Assembly (NCBI GenBank): GCA_937952245.1
Contig: CALFYS010000064.1
Location: 9,782 to 73,781 of the forward strand
DNA from: an uncultured Alphaproteobacteria bacterium
GTDB taxonomy: Bacteria > Pseudomonadota > Alphaproteobacteria > Puniceispirillales > UBA1172
Reading direction: 5' to 3'
Length of the DNA: 64,000 nt
Shown here piece by piece: positions 18,501 through 26,036 of this stretch. Both the position numbers and the translations under genes were made by a program. Below the pieces are notes generated by a model, which did no database searches, was not told where the DNA came from, and worked only from the letters and a program-made list of their open reading frames with translations. Every line of letters starts with the position of its first letter. The stretch's first letter is position 1.

Positions 18501-18788
18501 CTACCAGCGCTTGGTTTTCAGGTTTTGGGTGTGAATATGGTCACCCTTTGATGCGGCGGCAACAACACGGCCAATATCTTGACCATATTTGGTCACGGTA
18601 TCGCCTTCGGCAAAATCAACCAGCGCAACCTTATGGCCAATCGGCACATCATGGTTAACGGTCATTTTGAAGTCTGTGTTGTTTTCGGTCACAACACAAA
18701 GCATTTCAGTGCCAGCCTTCAGATTTTCAACAACCACAACGCCGACATTATCGCCGTCATGATGGACGAGAAGATGCGGTTCGCTCAT
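18501..18788 (-). CDS. suyA: (2R)-sulfolactate sulfo-lyase, small subunit (SAF domain)
   Basis: Small subunit of sulfolactate sulfo-lyase, 95 residues (close to the ~8-10 kDa known for SuyA), made of a single SAF-type beta-clip domain. The stretch VNHDVPIGHKVALVDFAEGD is characteristic of the N-terminal domain of UxaA-family dehydratases (key residues H, P, GHK, D). It forms the heterodimer with SuyB that releases sulfite from sulfolactate. It is the first gene of the operon suyA-suyB-slcC-comC, with 9 bases before suyB. A GAG-like element (AAAGGATATAGAG) precedes the ATG. The upstream 249 bases hold the shared promoter region with a divergent DMT permease. Confidence 0.92.
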   Translation of the reverse strand: MSEPHLLVHHDGDNVGVVVVENLKAGTEMLCVVTENNTDFKMTVNHDVPIGHKVALVDFAEGDTVTKYGQDIGRVVAAASKGDHIHTQNLKTKRW

Positions 18789-19037
18789 CTCTATATCCTT
18801 TCATTTTGAAGATATTTTATTTTATTTCATTATTTATAAACATCTTTAAGGCAAACACAAGAAAAGGATTCAAAATAAACCCTGCCGTAAGAATGGGGCT
18901 GGTCAGAATAAGATTTTCAGGCAAAGATGGGAATTAGGGGATGTTTATTCATCATTATGAATAAGATGACCTTATATAAAGCGGTGCTTAAAAAGGTCTT
19001 ATTGAAGCGTTGTTGAAGACGCTGTTGGGGTTTCATC
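18789..19037. promoter_or_regulatory. Divergent promoter region of suyA and the DMT permease, with palindrome
   Basis: AT-rich 249-base region with no gene. At 18945-18964 there is a perfect hairpin/palindrome: arms TTATTCAT and ATGAATAA around CATT. A TATAAA element (18974-18979) follows it toward the plus-strand permease. The palindrome could be the operator for a regulator of sulfolactate use; no regulator gene is encoded nearby, so the factor is unknown. Confidence 0.4.
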
Positions 19038-19964
19038 ATGTCATCTGGTCACCATACAACCGCCGATACCCTGACGGCTGAAACCATTCGCGGCATGGTG
19101 TTGATGGCGATTGCCATGCTGATCATCCCGGGCATCGATGTTTTTGCCAAATTGCTGACCCCCACGATGTCGGCGGGCCAGATTGTCTGGTTTCGATTCT
19201 TTGTTCAGTCGTTATTAATCACGCCGTTGATTCTTTATTATAAGTTATGGCAACTGCCGCAAGGGACATTTTGGCTGCAAGTCTCACGCGGGATTTTGCT
19301 GGCGGCGGCGACGGTGTTTTTCTTTGCCGCGTTGCGCGACTTATCCATCGCCCAAGCGATTGCGATTTTCTTTGTTGAACCGCTGATCCTGACCTTATTA
19401 TCAGCGCTGTTTTTGGGTGAGGTGATTCGCATCCGCCGCATCATGGCGATTGTCATTGGCTTTATCGGGGCGCTGATTATCATCCGCCCAACATTTTTTA
19501 ATGTCGGGATGCCCGCGCTTTACCCGGTGGGGGCGGCGTTTTGTTTTGCCCTTTATTTGATGGTCACAAGAAAAATTTCCGCCAAGGTTCATGCTTTGCA
19601 AATGCAATGGATGGTGGGGCTTTCGGCAACAGCGTTTCTGAGCTTATTGTTGTTGTTAGGGGAAGCCACCACCATGGCGGTTTTCCAAGCGTCCTTGCCC
19701 CATGGCATCAACATTATTTGGGTGATTTGCTTGGGTTTGGTGGCGACCGTTGGGCATTTAACCCTTGTCCACGCGCTCAAGAAAGCCCCGGCCTCGGTGC
19801 TGGCGCCGTTTCAATATGTTGAAATTATTGGTGCCACGGTCTTTGGGTATTTGGTGTTTGGGGATGGGCTTGACCTGCCCACCATCATCGGGGTGAGCAT
19901 CATTATTTCATCAGGGCTGTATTTGTTTTATCGTGAAAATCAATTGCGGAAAAACCAACCATAA
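19038..19964 (+). CDS. DMT superfamily (EamA) permease divergent from suyA
   Basis: Inner-membrane carrier of 308 residues with ten hydrophobic segments in two EamA halves. N-terminal part: GMVLMAIAMLIIPGIDVFAKLL, then SAGQIVWFRFF; the C-terminal half has VHALKKAPASVLAPFQYVEIIGA, a signature stretch of EamA proteins. It shares its promoter region with suyA, so it may be coregulated with sulfolactate breakdown, for instance as a route for sulfolactate in or a product out, but that is inference. Sulfite exporters described with suyAB or cuyA are of the TauE/TSUP or TDT type, which this is not. Paralogous to the DMT permease at 10.6-11.5 kb. Confidence 0.85.
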   Translation: MSSGHHTTADTLTAETIRGMVLMAIAMLIIPGIDVFAKLLTPTMSAGQIVWFRFFVQSLLITPLILYYKLWQLPQGTFWLQVSRGILLAAATVFFFAALRDLSIAQAIAIFFVEPLILTLLSALFLGEVIRIRRIMAIVIGFIGALIIIRPTFFNVGMPALYPVGAAFCFALYLMVTRKISAKVHALQMQWMVGLSATAFLSLLLLLGEATTMAVFQASLPHGINIIWVICLGLVATVGHLTLVHALKKAPASVLAPFQYVEIIGATVFGYLVFGDGLDLPTIIGVSIIISSGLYLFYRENQLRKNQP

Positions 19965-20061
19965 GTTGATCGAAAGACTAGCATTTGCGCCCCGCAAAGG
20001 ATAAAGTCACCCCTAACAAATAACGCCAGCCACGGCCAATAATCCCTTTGGGTGAGATATA

Positions 20062-21624
20062 ATGACAACGCCTCTTTTGGACGCCCGCGCGATCAGCAAA
20101 TACTTTGGCGATTTTACCGCCAATGACGCGGTTGATTTCACCATTGAAAAAGGCACGATCCACGCTTTATTGGGGGAAAACGGCGCGGGCAAATCAACTT
20201 TTGTCAAAATGCTCTACGGTGTTTTATCCCCTGACCAAGGTCAGTTTTATTGGGATGGTGCGCCGGTTCAGATCACCTCACCGAAAGCGGCACGCGCCAT
20301 GGGCATCGCCATGGTGTTTCAGCATTTCTCGTTATTCCCTGCCCTGACGGTTGCTGAAAATATCGCGCTGGCGCTGGATGACGCGCCGTCATTGGTGGAT
20401 TTAAGCCAGCGGATTAATGACGCCTCTGAACGTTGGGGTTTGGCGATTGACCCACAGCGTCCTGTCGGCGATCTTTCTGTTGGCGAACAACAGCGGGTTG
20501 AAATTCTGCGCTGTCTTCTGCAAGACCCGAAATTGCTGATCATGGATGAACCGACCTCGGTGTTGACCCCGCAAGAAAGCGAGCGTCTTTTTGATGTTTT
20601 GCGGCGATTGGCCAAAGATGGATGCGCTGTTCTTTACATCAGCCACAAATTGGATGAAATCATGGCCTTGACCAGCAAAGCCACCATCCTTCGGGGCGGT
20701 AAAAATGTTGGCGATGTGATCCCTTCCAAAAGCAGCACCCGCGCCATGGCTGAAATGATGGTGGGGGATAAAGTGGATTGGATTGAACGCCGCACCACTG
20801 GCTCTGATTTATCGGCTGAAAAAATCTTCCGCTTATCCGGTCTTAACCGCCCTGTTGAAACCGCTTTTGCCACCCCGCTTCAGGATATTTCTTTTGATGT
20901 CCACGCTGGCGAGATTTTGGGGATCGCGGGGATTTCCGGCAATGGGCAGGAAGAATTGGTGGAAGCCTTGACCGGCGAATGGCTTTCCCCTGATCATCAG
21001 CAAATCCTATTCAAAGGCCAGCCCATTGGCCGCACCTCCCCTGAAGGCCGCCGCCGTTTGGGGATTGAAATGGTTCCCGAAGAACGCAATGGCCATGCCG
21101 CCATCCCTGAAATGAGCTTGATGGAAAACACGTTTTTGACGCATTACAACCGCGTTGATATGGGCGGCGGTCAACAGTCCGGCAAATCGCAATTCACCCG
21201 CCATCCTGAATTATGCGCCGATACCACCGAACAGATTATTAAAGACCATGATGTTCGTACCCCCCATAGCAACCCGATGGCGCGGCAACTTTCCGGCGGT
21301 AATTTGCAGAAATTCATCATGGGCAGAAGTTTGATCACCAATCCTGAATTGATGATTATCGCCCAGCCGACTTGGGGGGTTGATGTTGGGGCGGCGACGA
21401 TGATTCGCCATAATATTCTGGCGCTGGCCGCCAACGGATGCGGGGTTATTCTGATCAGTCAGGATTTGGAAGAAATCTTCAGCCTTTCAACCCGTATCGC
21501 GGTGTTAAACGAAGGCCGATTGAGCGCGGTTCATGACGCTGTTGAATTGAGCGCCGAGGACGTTGGCTTGTTGATGGGCGGCAAATCAAAAGCATCCGAA
21601 AGCCCTAAAGGAGACGTGGCATGA
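20062..21624 (+). CDS. ABC transporter ATP-binding protein, BMP/nucleoside type (two NBDs)
   Basis: Double ATPase of 520 residues like YufO/NupO and RbsA. The first nucleotide-binding domain has Walker A GENGAGKST near residue 38, the signature LSVGEQQRVEILR and Walker B LLIMDEPTSVL. The second domain starts near residue 275 with a degenerate P-loop (GISGNGQEEL), the signature LSGGNLQKFIMGR and IIAQPTWGVDVGA. This one-active, one-degenerate pattern is normal for the family. The ATG at 20062 follows GGGTGAGATATA. Its stop overlaps the start of the first permease (ATGA). It powers the importer formed by the next two genes and the BMP-type binding protein; purine nucleosides are the usual substrates of the family, but the true one here is unproven. 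Confidence 0.9.
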   Translation: MTTPLLDARAISKYFGDFTANDAVDFTIEKGTIHALLGENGAGKSTFVKMLYGVLSPDQGQFYWDGAPVQITSPKAARAMGIAMVFQHFSLFPALTVAENIALALDDAPSLVDLSQRINDASERWGLAIDPQRPVGDLSVGEQQRVEILRCLLQDPKLLIMDEPTSVLTPQESERLFDVLRRLAKDGCAVLYISHKLDEIMALTSKATILRGGKNVGDVIPSKSSTRAMAEMMVGDKVDWIERRTTGSDLSAEKIFRLSGLNRPVETAFATPLQDISFDVHAGEILGIAGISGNGQEELVEALTGEWLSPDHQQILFKGQPIGRTSPEGRRRLGIEMVPEERNGHAAIPEMSLMENTFLTHYNRVDMGGGQQSGKSQFTRHPELCADTTEQIIKDHDVRTPHSNPMARQLSGGNLQKFIMGRSLITNPELMIIAQPTWGVDVGAATMIRHNILALAANGCGVILISQDLEEIFSLSTRIAVLNEGRLSAVHDAVELSAEDVGLLMGGKSKASESPKGDVA

Positions 21625-22706
21625 TCAAATTAACGCCGCGGACAAATCCTTCGCCTTGGCTCACGATACTCAGCCCACTGGTGGCAATTATCGCAACCCT
21701 CATCATTGGGGCGTTGATCTTCACCCTGCTGGGTTATGACGCGGGCGCGTCCCTTTATCAATTCTTTATCTCCCCCCTCAGCCGCCTTGACCGGATCAGC
21801 GATTTGGTGGTGAAAGCCTGCCCCTTGATCATCATTGCTTTGGGGTTGGTGTTTTGTTACCGCGCCAATATTTGGAACATTGGGGCGGAAGGCCAGTTTA
21901 TTCTTGGGGCATTAGCGGCGGGGGCGTTTGCCCTGCAATTCCCTGACAGCACATCACCGTTGCTGTTCCCGGGCATGGTGCTGGTGGCGATTATGGCGGG
22001 GGCGGCTTGGGCGGCAATCGCGGCGGTTTGTAAAACCTATTTCAATGCCAATGAAATTTTAGTCACCTTGATGCTGACTTATGTCGCGGCTCTCTTTATT
22101 GATGTCATGGTCCGTGGGCCTCTGCGAGACCCGATGGCTTTCGGCTTTCCTTTAACGCCAATGTACCCTGACGCGGGGTTGATCAGCAAAATGCCAATCC
22201 CCGGGCTTGGCTATGTGGGGCAGTTGCATTACGGCGTGATTATCGCCTTTGTGCTGGCGCCATTGGCGTGGTGGTTGATGCACCGGACATTGCCTGGCTA
22301 TCAAGTGCGGGTCATCGGCACGGCCCCAAGGGCAGGTCGGTTTGCGGGCTTCAGCGCCAATAAAACCACCATTGGCGTGTTGCTGTTCTCTGGCGGCATG
22401 GCCGGTCTGGCAGGGATGATCGAAGTCTCCGCCAATATTGGCCAGCTGCAACCGAATGTTTCTTTTGGTTATGGCTTCACCGCGATTATCGTGGCGTTTC
22501 TGGCGCGGCTCAACCCTTTGGGGGTGATCATCGCTGGCTTACTGATCGCCATGGCGGAATTGGGCGGGGATAACGCGCAAATGGCCTTAAGCATCCCGAA
22601 AGTCGTGACCGGATTGTTTAAAGGTATTTTGCTGTTCTTCCTGTTGGCAGGGGCAACATTAGAACGTTATAAAATTGAATGGACATCAAGAAAGGCTTCA
22701 TCATGA
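21621..22706 (+). CDS. ABC transporter permease, nucleoside-type (YufP/NupP-like)
   Basis: Inner-membrane permease of 361 residues with about nine hydrophobic segments, in the BPD_transp_2 family shared with ribose and branched-chain amino acid permeases. Typical stretches are YRANIWNIGAEGQFILGAL, FNANEILVTLMLTYVA and FGYGFTAIIVAFLARLNPLG (key words GAEGQ, NEI and LARLNP). It overlaps the ATPase gene and the following permease gene by four bases each, so the three are translationally coupled. Together with the YufQ-like partner it makes the membrane channel of the BMP-type importer. Confidence 0.9.
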   Translation: MIKLTPRTNPSPWLTILSPLVAIIATLIIGALIFTLLGYDAGASLYQFFISPLSRLDRISDLVVKACPLIIIALGLVFCYRANIWNIGAEGQFILGALAAGAFALQFPDSTSPLLFPGMVLVAIMAGAAWAAIAAVCKTYFNANEILVTLMLTYVAALFIDVMVRGPLRDPMAFGFPLTPMYPDAGLISKMPIPGLGYVGQLHYGVIIAFVLAPLAWWLMHRTLPGYQVRVIGTAPRAGRFAGFSANKTTIGVLLFSGGMAGLAGMIEVSANIGQLQPNVSFGYGFTAIIVAFLARLNPLGVIIAGLLIAMAELGGDNAQMALSIPKVVTGLFKGILLFFLLAGATLERYKIEWTSRKASS

Positions 22707-23614
22707 GCGCGTTATTGCTGACCATCTTGGCCACGTCCATCCCGTTGCTTTTGGCCGCAACCGGTGAATTGATCGCGGAACGATCTGGGGTTTTAAACCT
22801 TGGGGTTGAAGGCATGATGTTGATGGGGGCGGTCGCCGCTTTGGCGGCGGTGCTTTACACCGGCAATCCTTACAGCGGCATTTTATTTGGCGCGTTGGCG
22901 GGGCTGGCGGTGTCGTTGATCTTTGCCTTTTTCGCGGTCACGTTGATGACCAATCAAGTGGCGACAGGCTTGGCGCTGACCATTTTTGCGACAGGGTTTT
23001 CTGGCCTTGCGGGCGCGCCATTGGTGGGGAAGACGGCTGAAAGCCTGCCGACAATTGATATTCCGTTATTGGCGCAATTGCCGTTTATCGGTGAGTTGTT
23101 CTTTCAACAAGATTTGCTGTTTTATCTCGCCTTTGCGTTGATTCTGGCGACGTCTTTATTTTTAAAGAAAAGTCGGGCGGGGATGATTCTCCGTGCCGTG
23201 GGGGATCATCACGATTCTGCCCATGCCCTTGGGTATAGTGTTCAGAAAGTCCGTTGGATGGCGGTGGGTTTTGGCGGGGCTTGCGCGGGTTTGGGCGGGG
23301 CGTATATCCCCTTGGTGCTGACCCCTCATTGGTCCGAAGGCATGACGGCAGGCCGCGGCTGGATTGCGCTGGCGCTTGTTGTCTTTGCGTCATGGATCCC
23401 GTATCGCATCGTGATTGGCGCGTTGATTTTTGGCGGCATCACCATCTTGCAATTGGCAGGGCAAGCCCGTGGTTGGGCCGTGCCATCTCAAGTCTTGTCA
23501 ATGCTGCCTTATCTTGCCACAATATTGGCATTGGTCTTGATGTCGATGCGAAAATCATCGCATCACATAACAGTGCCATTTTGTTTGGGGAAACCGTTTC
23601 ATCCGGGGAATTAA
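22703..23614 (+). CDS. ABC transporter permease, nucleoside-type (YufQ/NupQ-like)
   Basis: Second permease of the BMP-type importer, 303 residues, about eight or nine hydrophobic segments. The N-terminal stretch ERSGVLNLGVEGMMLMGA and the loop RAVGDHHDSAHALGYSV (usually RAVGENPxAA) are family hallmarks. The start ATG at 22703 overlaps the stop of the first permease and has AAAGG seven bases upstream; an in-frame ATG at 22679 is inside the upstream gene and less likely. The C-terminal tail after about residue 285 is short and hydrophilic. The binding-protein gene follows after 82 bases. Confidence 0.88.
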   Translation: MSALLLTILATSIPLLLAATGELIAERSGVLNLGVEGMMLMGAVAALAAVLYTGNPYSGILFGALAGLAVSLIFAFFAVTLMTNQVATGLALTIFATGFSGLAGAPLVGKTAESLPTIDIPLLAQLPFIGELFFQQDLLFYLAFALILATSLFLKKSRAGMILRAVGDHHDSAHALGYSVQKVRWMAVGFGGACAGLGGAYIPLVLTPHWSEGMTAGRGWIALALVVFASWIPYRIVIGALIFGGITILQLAGQARGWAVPSQVLSMLPYLATILALVLMSMRKSSHHITVPFCLGKPFHPGN

Positions 23615-23696
23615 TTTCCCACAGAATTTAACCCGATTGGGGTTGTCATCGCACATAGGGCAAAATCAATATGTGCAAATATCATGGAGAGTGATC

Positions 23697-24794
23697 ATGT
23701 TTAAAAAATTAGTAACAGGCTTAGGCACCATGGCCGTTGCGACCGCAATGAGTGTTTCAATGGCCGCTGCCGAAGCCACAAAAGTTGGGTTTGTCTATTT
23801 GACAACTCCAGGCGACCATGGCTGGACCTATGCCCATGAGCTGGGCCGCCAGATGGTTGAAAATCATTTCGGTGATGATGTCGAAACAACCTATATTGAA
23901 AATGTTCCAGAAGGCCCAGATGCGACACGCGTTATCCGTGAATTGGCTCAGCAGGGCAATGAGATTATTTTCACCACATCATTCGGTTACATGGACCCGA
24001 CACTGAAGGTTTCAAAAGAATTTCCGAACGTCAAATTTGAACATATGACCGGCTATAAGCGGACACCAAATATGGCAACAGGGAACATCCGTTTCTATGA
24101 AGGCCGTTATGTTCAGGGTGTTGTTGCTGGCCTGATGACCAAGTCAAACAAGATTGGTTATGTTGGCGCTTATCCGATCTCTGAAGTGATCATGGGCATC
24201 AACGCGTTCGCGCAAGGCATGCGCTCTGTTAACAGCGACGCGTCTATTTCAGTGATCTGGGCAAACACTTGGTATGATCCGGTGAAAGAAGCGGATGCGG
24301 CTAAGGTTCATATCGCGGAAGGCGCTGATATTCTGGCTCAGCACACAGATTCGCCAGCCATGTTGCAAATCGCTGAAAAGAATGGCGTCCATGGTTTTGG
24401 TCAGTCCACCAATATGGAAGCTTTCGCACCAAGCGCGCAATTGTTTGCCTCTGAAAACAACTGGGGTCCTTATTACGTCAAGCGGATTGAAGCCCTGCGT
24501 AATGGCACATGGTCAACCGGTGAAGGCCCTGATCATTGGGCTGGCAACACTTGGGGCGGTATCGCACAAGATATGCTGGTGCTGTCAGAATTTAAAAATA
24601 TGCCTGATGATGTTAAAGCCAAAGCCCAAGAAGCCCTTGATGGCGTTCGTTCTGGCAAGATCAAAATCTTCGCTGGTCCTTTGAAGGATAACACAGGCAA
24701 GACCATTATCTCCGCTGGTGAAGAACTGGACGATGGCGCGCTTTGGGGGATGAACTATTACCTCGAAGGCGTGAATGGTAACATTCCTGGCTAA
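23697..24794 (+). CDS. BMP family ABC transporter substrate-binding protein
   Basis: Periplasmic binding protein of the BMP/PnrA (basic membrane protein) family, 365 residues. A Sec signal peptide covers about residues 1-24 (Lys-Lys, hydrophobic core, MAAAEA cleavage) without a lipobox cysteine, so this is a soluble periplasmic protein rather than a lipoprotein. The mature start KVGFVYLTTPGDHGWTYAHELGR matches BMP proteins, as do IFTTSFGYMD, IGYVGAYP and the GTWSTGEGPDHWAG-like region. The ATG at 23697 is preceded by GGAGAG. It ends the importer operon and is followed by a strong terminator. The family binds purine nucleosides in several bacteria; some marine members may bind other compounds. 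Confidence 0.9.
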   Translation: MFKKLVTGLGTMAVATAMSVSMAAAEATKVGFVYLTTPGDHGWTYAHELGRQMVENHFGDDVETTYIENVPEGPDATRVIRELAQQGNEIIFTTSFGYMDPTLKVSKEFPNVKFEHMTGYKRTPNMATGNIRFYEGRYVQGVVAGLMTKSNKIGYVGAYPISEVIMGINAFAQGMRSVNSDASISVIWANTWYDPVKEADAAKVHIAEGADILAQHTDSPAMLQIAEKNGVHGFGQSTNMEAFAPSAQLFASENNWGPYYVKRIEALRNGTWSTGEGPDHWAGNTWGGIAQDMLVLSEFKNMPDDVKAKAQEALDGVRSGKIKIFAGPLKDNTGKTIISAGEELDDGALWGMNYYLEGVNGNIPG

Positions 24795-24824
24795 ACGTTT
24801 TTGGCTAAGCCTATTATTTTCTGG

Positions 24825-24854
24825 AAAACAGCCCCTTTTTGGGGCTGTTTTTTT
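24825..24854 (+). terminator. Intrinsic terminator of the BMP importer operon
   Basis: Stem AAAACAGCCCC (24825-24835) with GGGGCTGTTTT (24841-24851), five-base loop TTTTT, and a T-run to 24854. A textbook rho-independent terminator 30 bases after the stop codon. Confidence 0.92.
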
Positions 24855-24959
24855 GCCCACAGTTTGCCGATCCCATGGCTTTAATCCCGCCTGTTTATTT
24901 TTGCCTCTTTATTTCTCGTCTTGACTGCTTATATCATAGCCATCAAAGGAGAGTTTTTT

Positions 24960-25433
24960 ATGATTAAAGGGTTACACCATAAAGCCTACCGCTGCCGCAA
25001 CAGCCATGATACGCGCGCGTTTTATGAAGATTTTCTCGGCCTGTCTCTTGCCGGCGCGCTTGAGATCACCGAAACCAAAACCGGACGGCAAACAAAAGTG
25101 CTGCACAGTTTTTATCAAATGGATGATGGGTCCTTCATCGCCTTTTTTGAAGCCCCTGAACGTGATTTTGAATTCAAAGAACAGCATGACTATGACCTGC
25201 ATCTGGCGCTTGAGGTAACCCCTGAACATTTGCGCGAAATGTTTGAAAAAGGCAAAGCTGAAGGGATTGAAACCCGCGGTATTTCTGACCATGGCTTTAT
25301 TGATTCGATCTATTTCAGAGACCCCAATGGATATGTCGTGGAATTAACCGCGAAAAAAGAAAACCATGACGATATTGTTTTTGCCAACAACCCGAAAGCA
25401 CGGGAAATTCTGGACAACTGGCAATCGGAATAA
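24960..25433 (+). CDS. VOC family (glyoxalase/dioxygenase-like) protein
   Basis: Protein of 157 residues in the vicinal oxygen chelate superfamily, with the beta-alpha-beta-beta-beta repeat typical of glyoxalase I, fosfomycin-resistance and extradiol dioxygenase proteins. Probable metal ligands are the His near residue 6 (GLHHKAYRC), the His in DLHLALEV and the Glu in DPNGYVVELT. The ATG at 24960 has AAAGGAGAG just upstream; codons further upstream lack one. It is a stand-alone gene, with its own region after the BMP terminator, and converges with a small minus-strand gene. The substrate cannot be named from sequence. Confidence 0.82.
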   Translation: MIKGLHHKAYRCRNSHDTRAFYEDFLGLSLAGALEITETKTGRQTKVLHSFYQMDDGSFIAFFEAPERDFEFKEQHDYDLHLALEVTPEHLREMFEKGKAEGIETRGISDHGFIDSIYFRDPNGYVVELTAKKENHDDIVFANNPKAREILDNWQSE

Positions 25434-25473
25434 ACCGAAATTAAACAGCAATAAATCTATTGAGGATCAAAAG

Positions 25474-25502
25474 ATGGGGCGATTATTCGTCCCATTCTTT
25501 TT
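25474..25502. terminator. Bidirectional terminator between VOC gene and small ORF
   Basis: Stem ATGGGGCGA (25474-25482) with TCGTCCCAT (25487-25495), one G-T pair, loop TTAT, followed by TTCTTTTT on the plus strand and CTTTT on the minus strand. It includes the stop codon of the converging minus-strand gene, so it can serve both transcripts. Confidence 0.6.
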
Positions 25503-25794
25503 CGGAGAATAACATCAACCCGCCATGGCCATCGGCGTGGTCTGATTCTGGCCAAGCGCCTTGATCCCAAGGGCCTAAATCATGGTCTTGTGATGAAAAA
25601 AACGCTTTTTCCGTGGCTTCATCAGCAAAACCCCATTTTTCAACCAAAATTGTTTCATCATCTTGTGATGTATAGACACGAAGGCTGATCGCGGTGTTAT
25701 CTTGATGGGCTTGCGACCATTGGGTTAATTTTTCAACCCGAGACATAACGTCTTCTTTGGCTTCAAGCCTTTGAACGATAACTCTTTTTTTCAT
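25483..25794 (-). CDS. Small protein of unknown function
   Basis: I do not recognise this 103-residue protein. It has no signal peptide or membrane segment. The N-terminal half (VIVQRLEAKEDVMSRVEKLTQWSQ...) with alternating strands and helix and the phrase ILVEKWGFADEATEKAFF resembles in style a dimeric alpha/beta-barrel (ABM/Dabb) fold, where a strand-helix pattern is followed by 'W.....A...', but this is a weak impression. The C-terminus is acidic and rich in Asp, His and Gly (ESDHADGHGG). The first ATG (25794) lacks a clear Shine-Dalgarno; an internal ATG at 25746 is an alternative. Codon use matches its neighbours, and the stop lies in a terminator hairpin, both supporting a real gene. 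Confidence 0.6.
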   Translation of the reverse strand: MKKRVIVQRLEAKEDVMSRVEKLTQWSQAHQDNTAISLRVYTSQDDETILVEKWGFADEATEKAFFSSQDHDLGPWDQGAWPESDHADGHGGLMLFSEKEWDE

Positions 25795-26036
25795 CTCACA
25801 CTCTGTTCATACAGCGGCTTCATTCGGCCAACAAGCAAACACCTCTTGATAAGGCATCAGTATAAGCGGTCTCTTCCAATAGGTAAATTATCACTAAAAA
25901 CTAATGAATACACCCTTCAAGGCCAGCAAAATCAAAATACCTAATGAATTTTTTAAAAATTAGAGTATGTTATTTGAGATATTTTATCTAAAATGGTAAA
26001 AATATTCGAAGTGAATGAGTGATAAAAGGGATTGAT

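Noticed and set aside
17319..18788. Altronate or galactarate dehydratase (UxaA/GarD) for the suyAB pair
   Set aside because: The separate small SAF-domain subunit, the 390-residue large subunit and the adjoining slcC and comC genes fit sulfolactate sulfo-lyase; no hexuronate genes are nearby.
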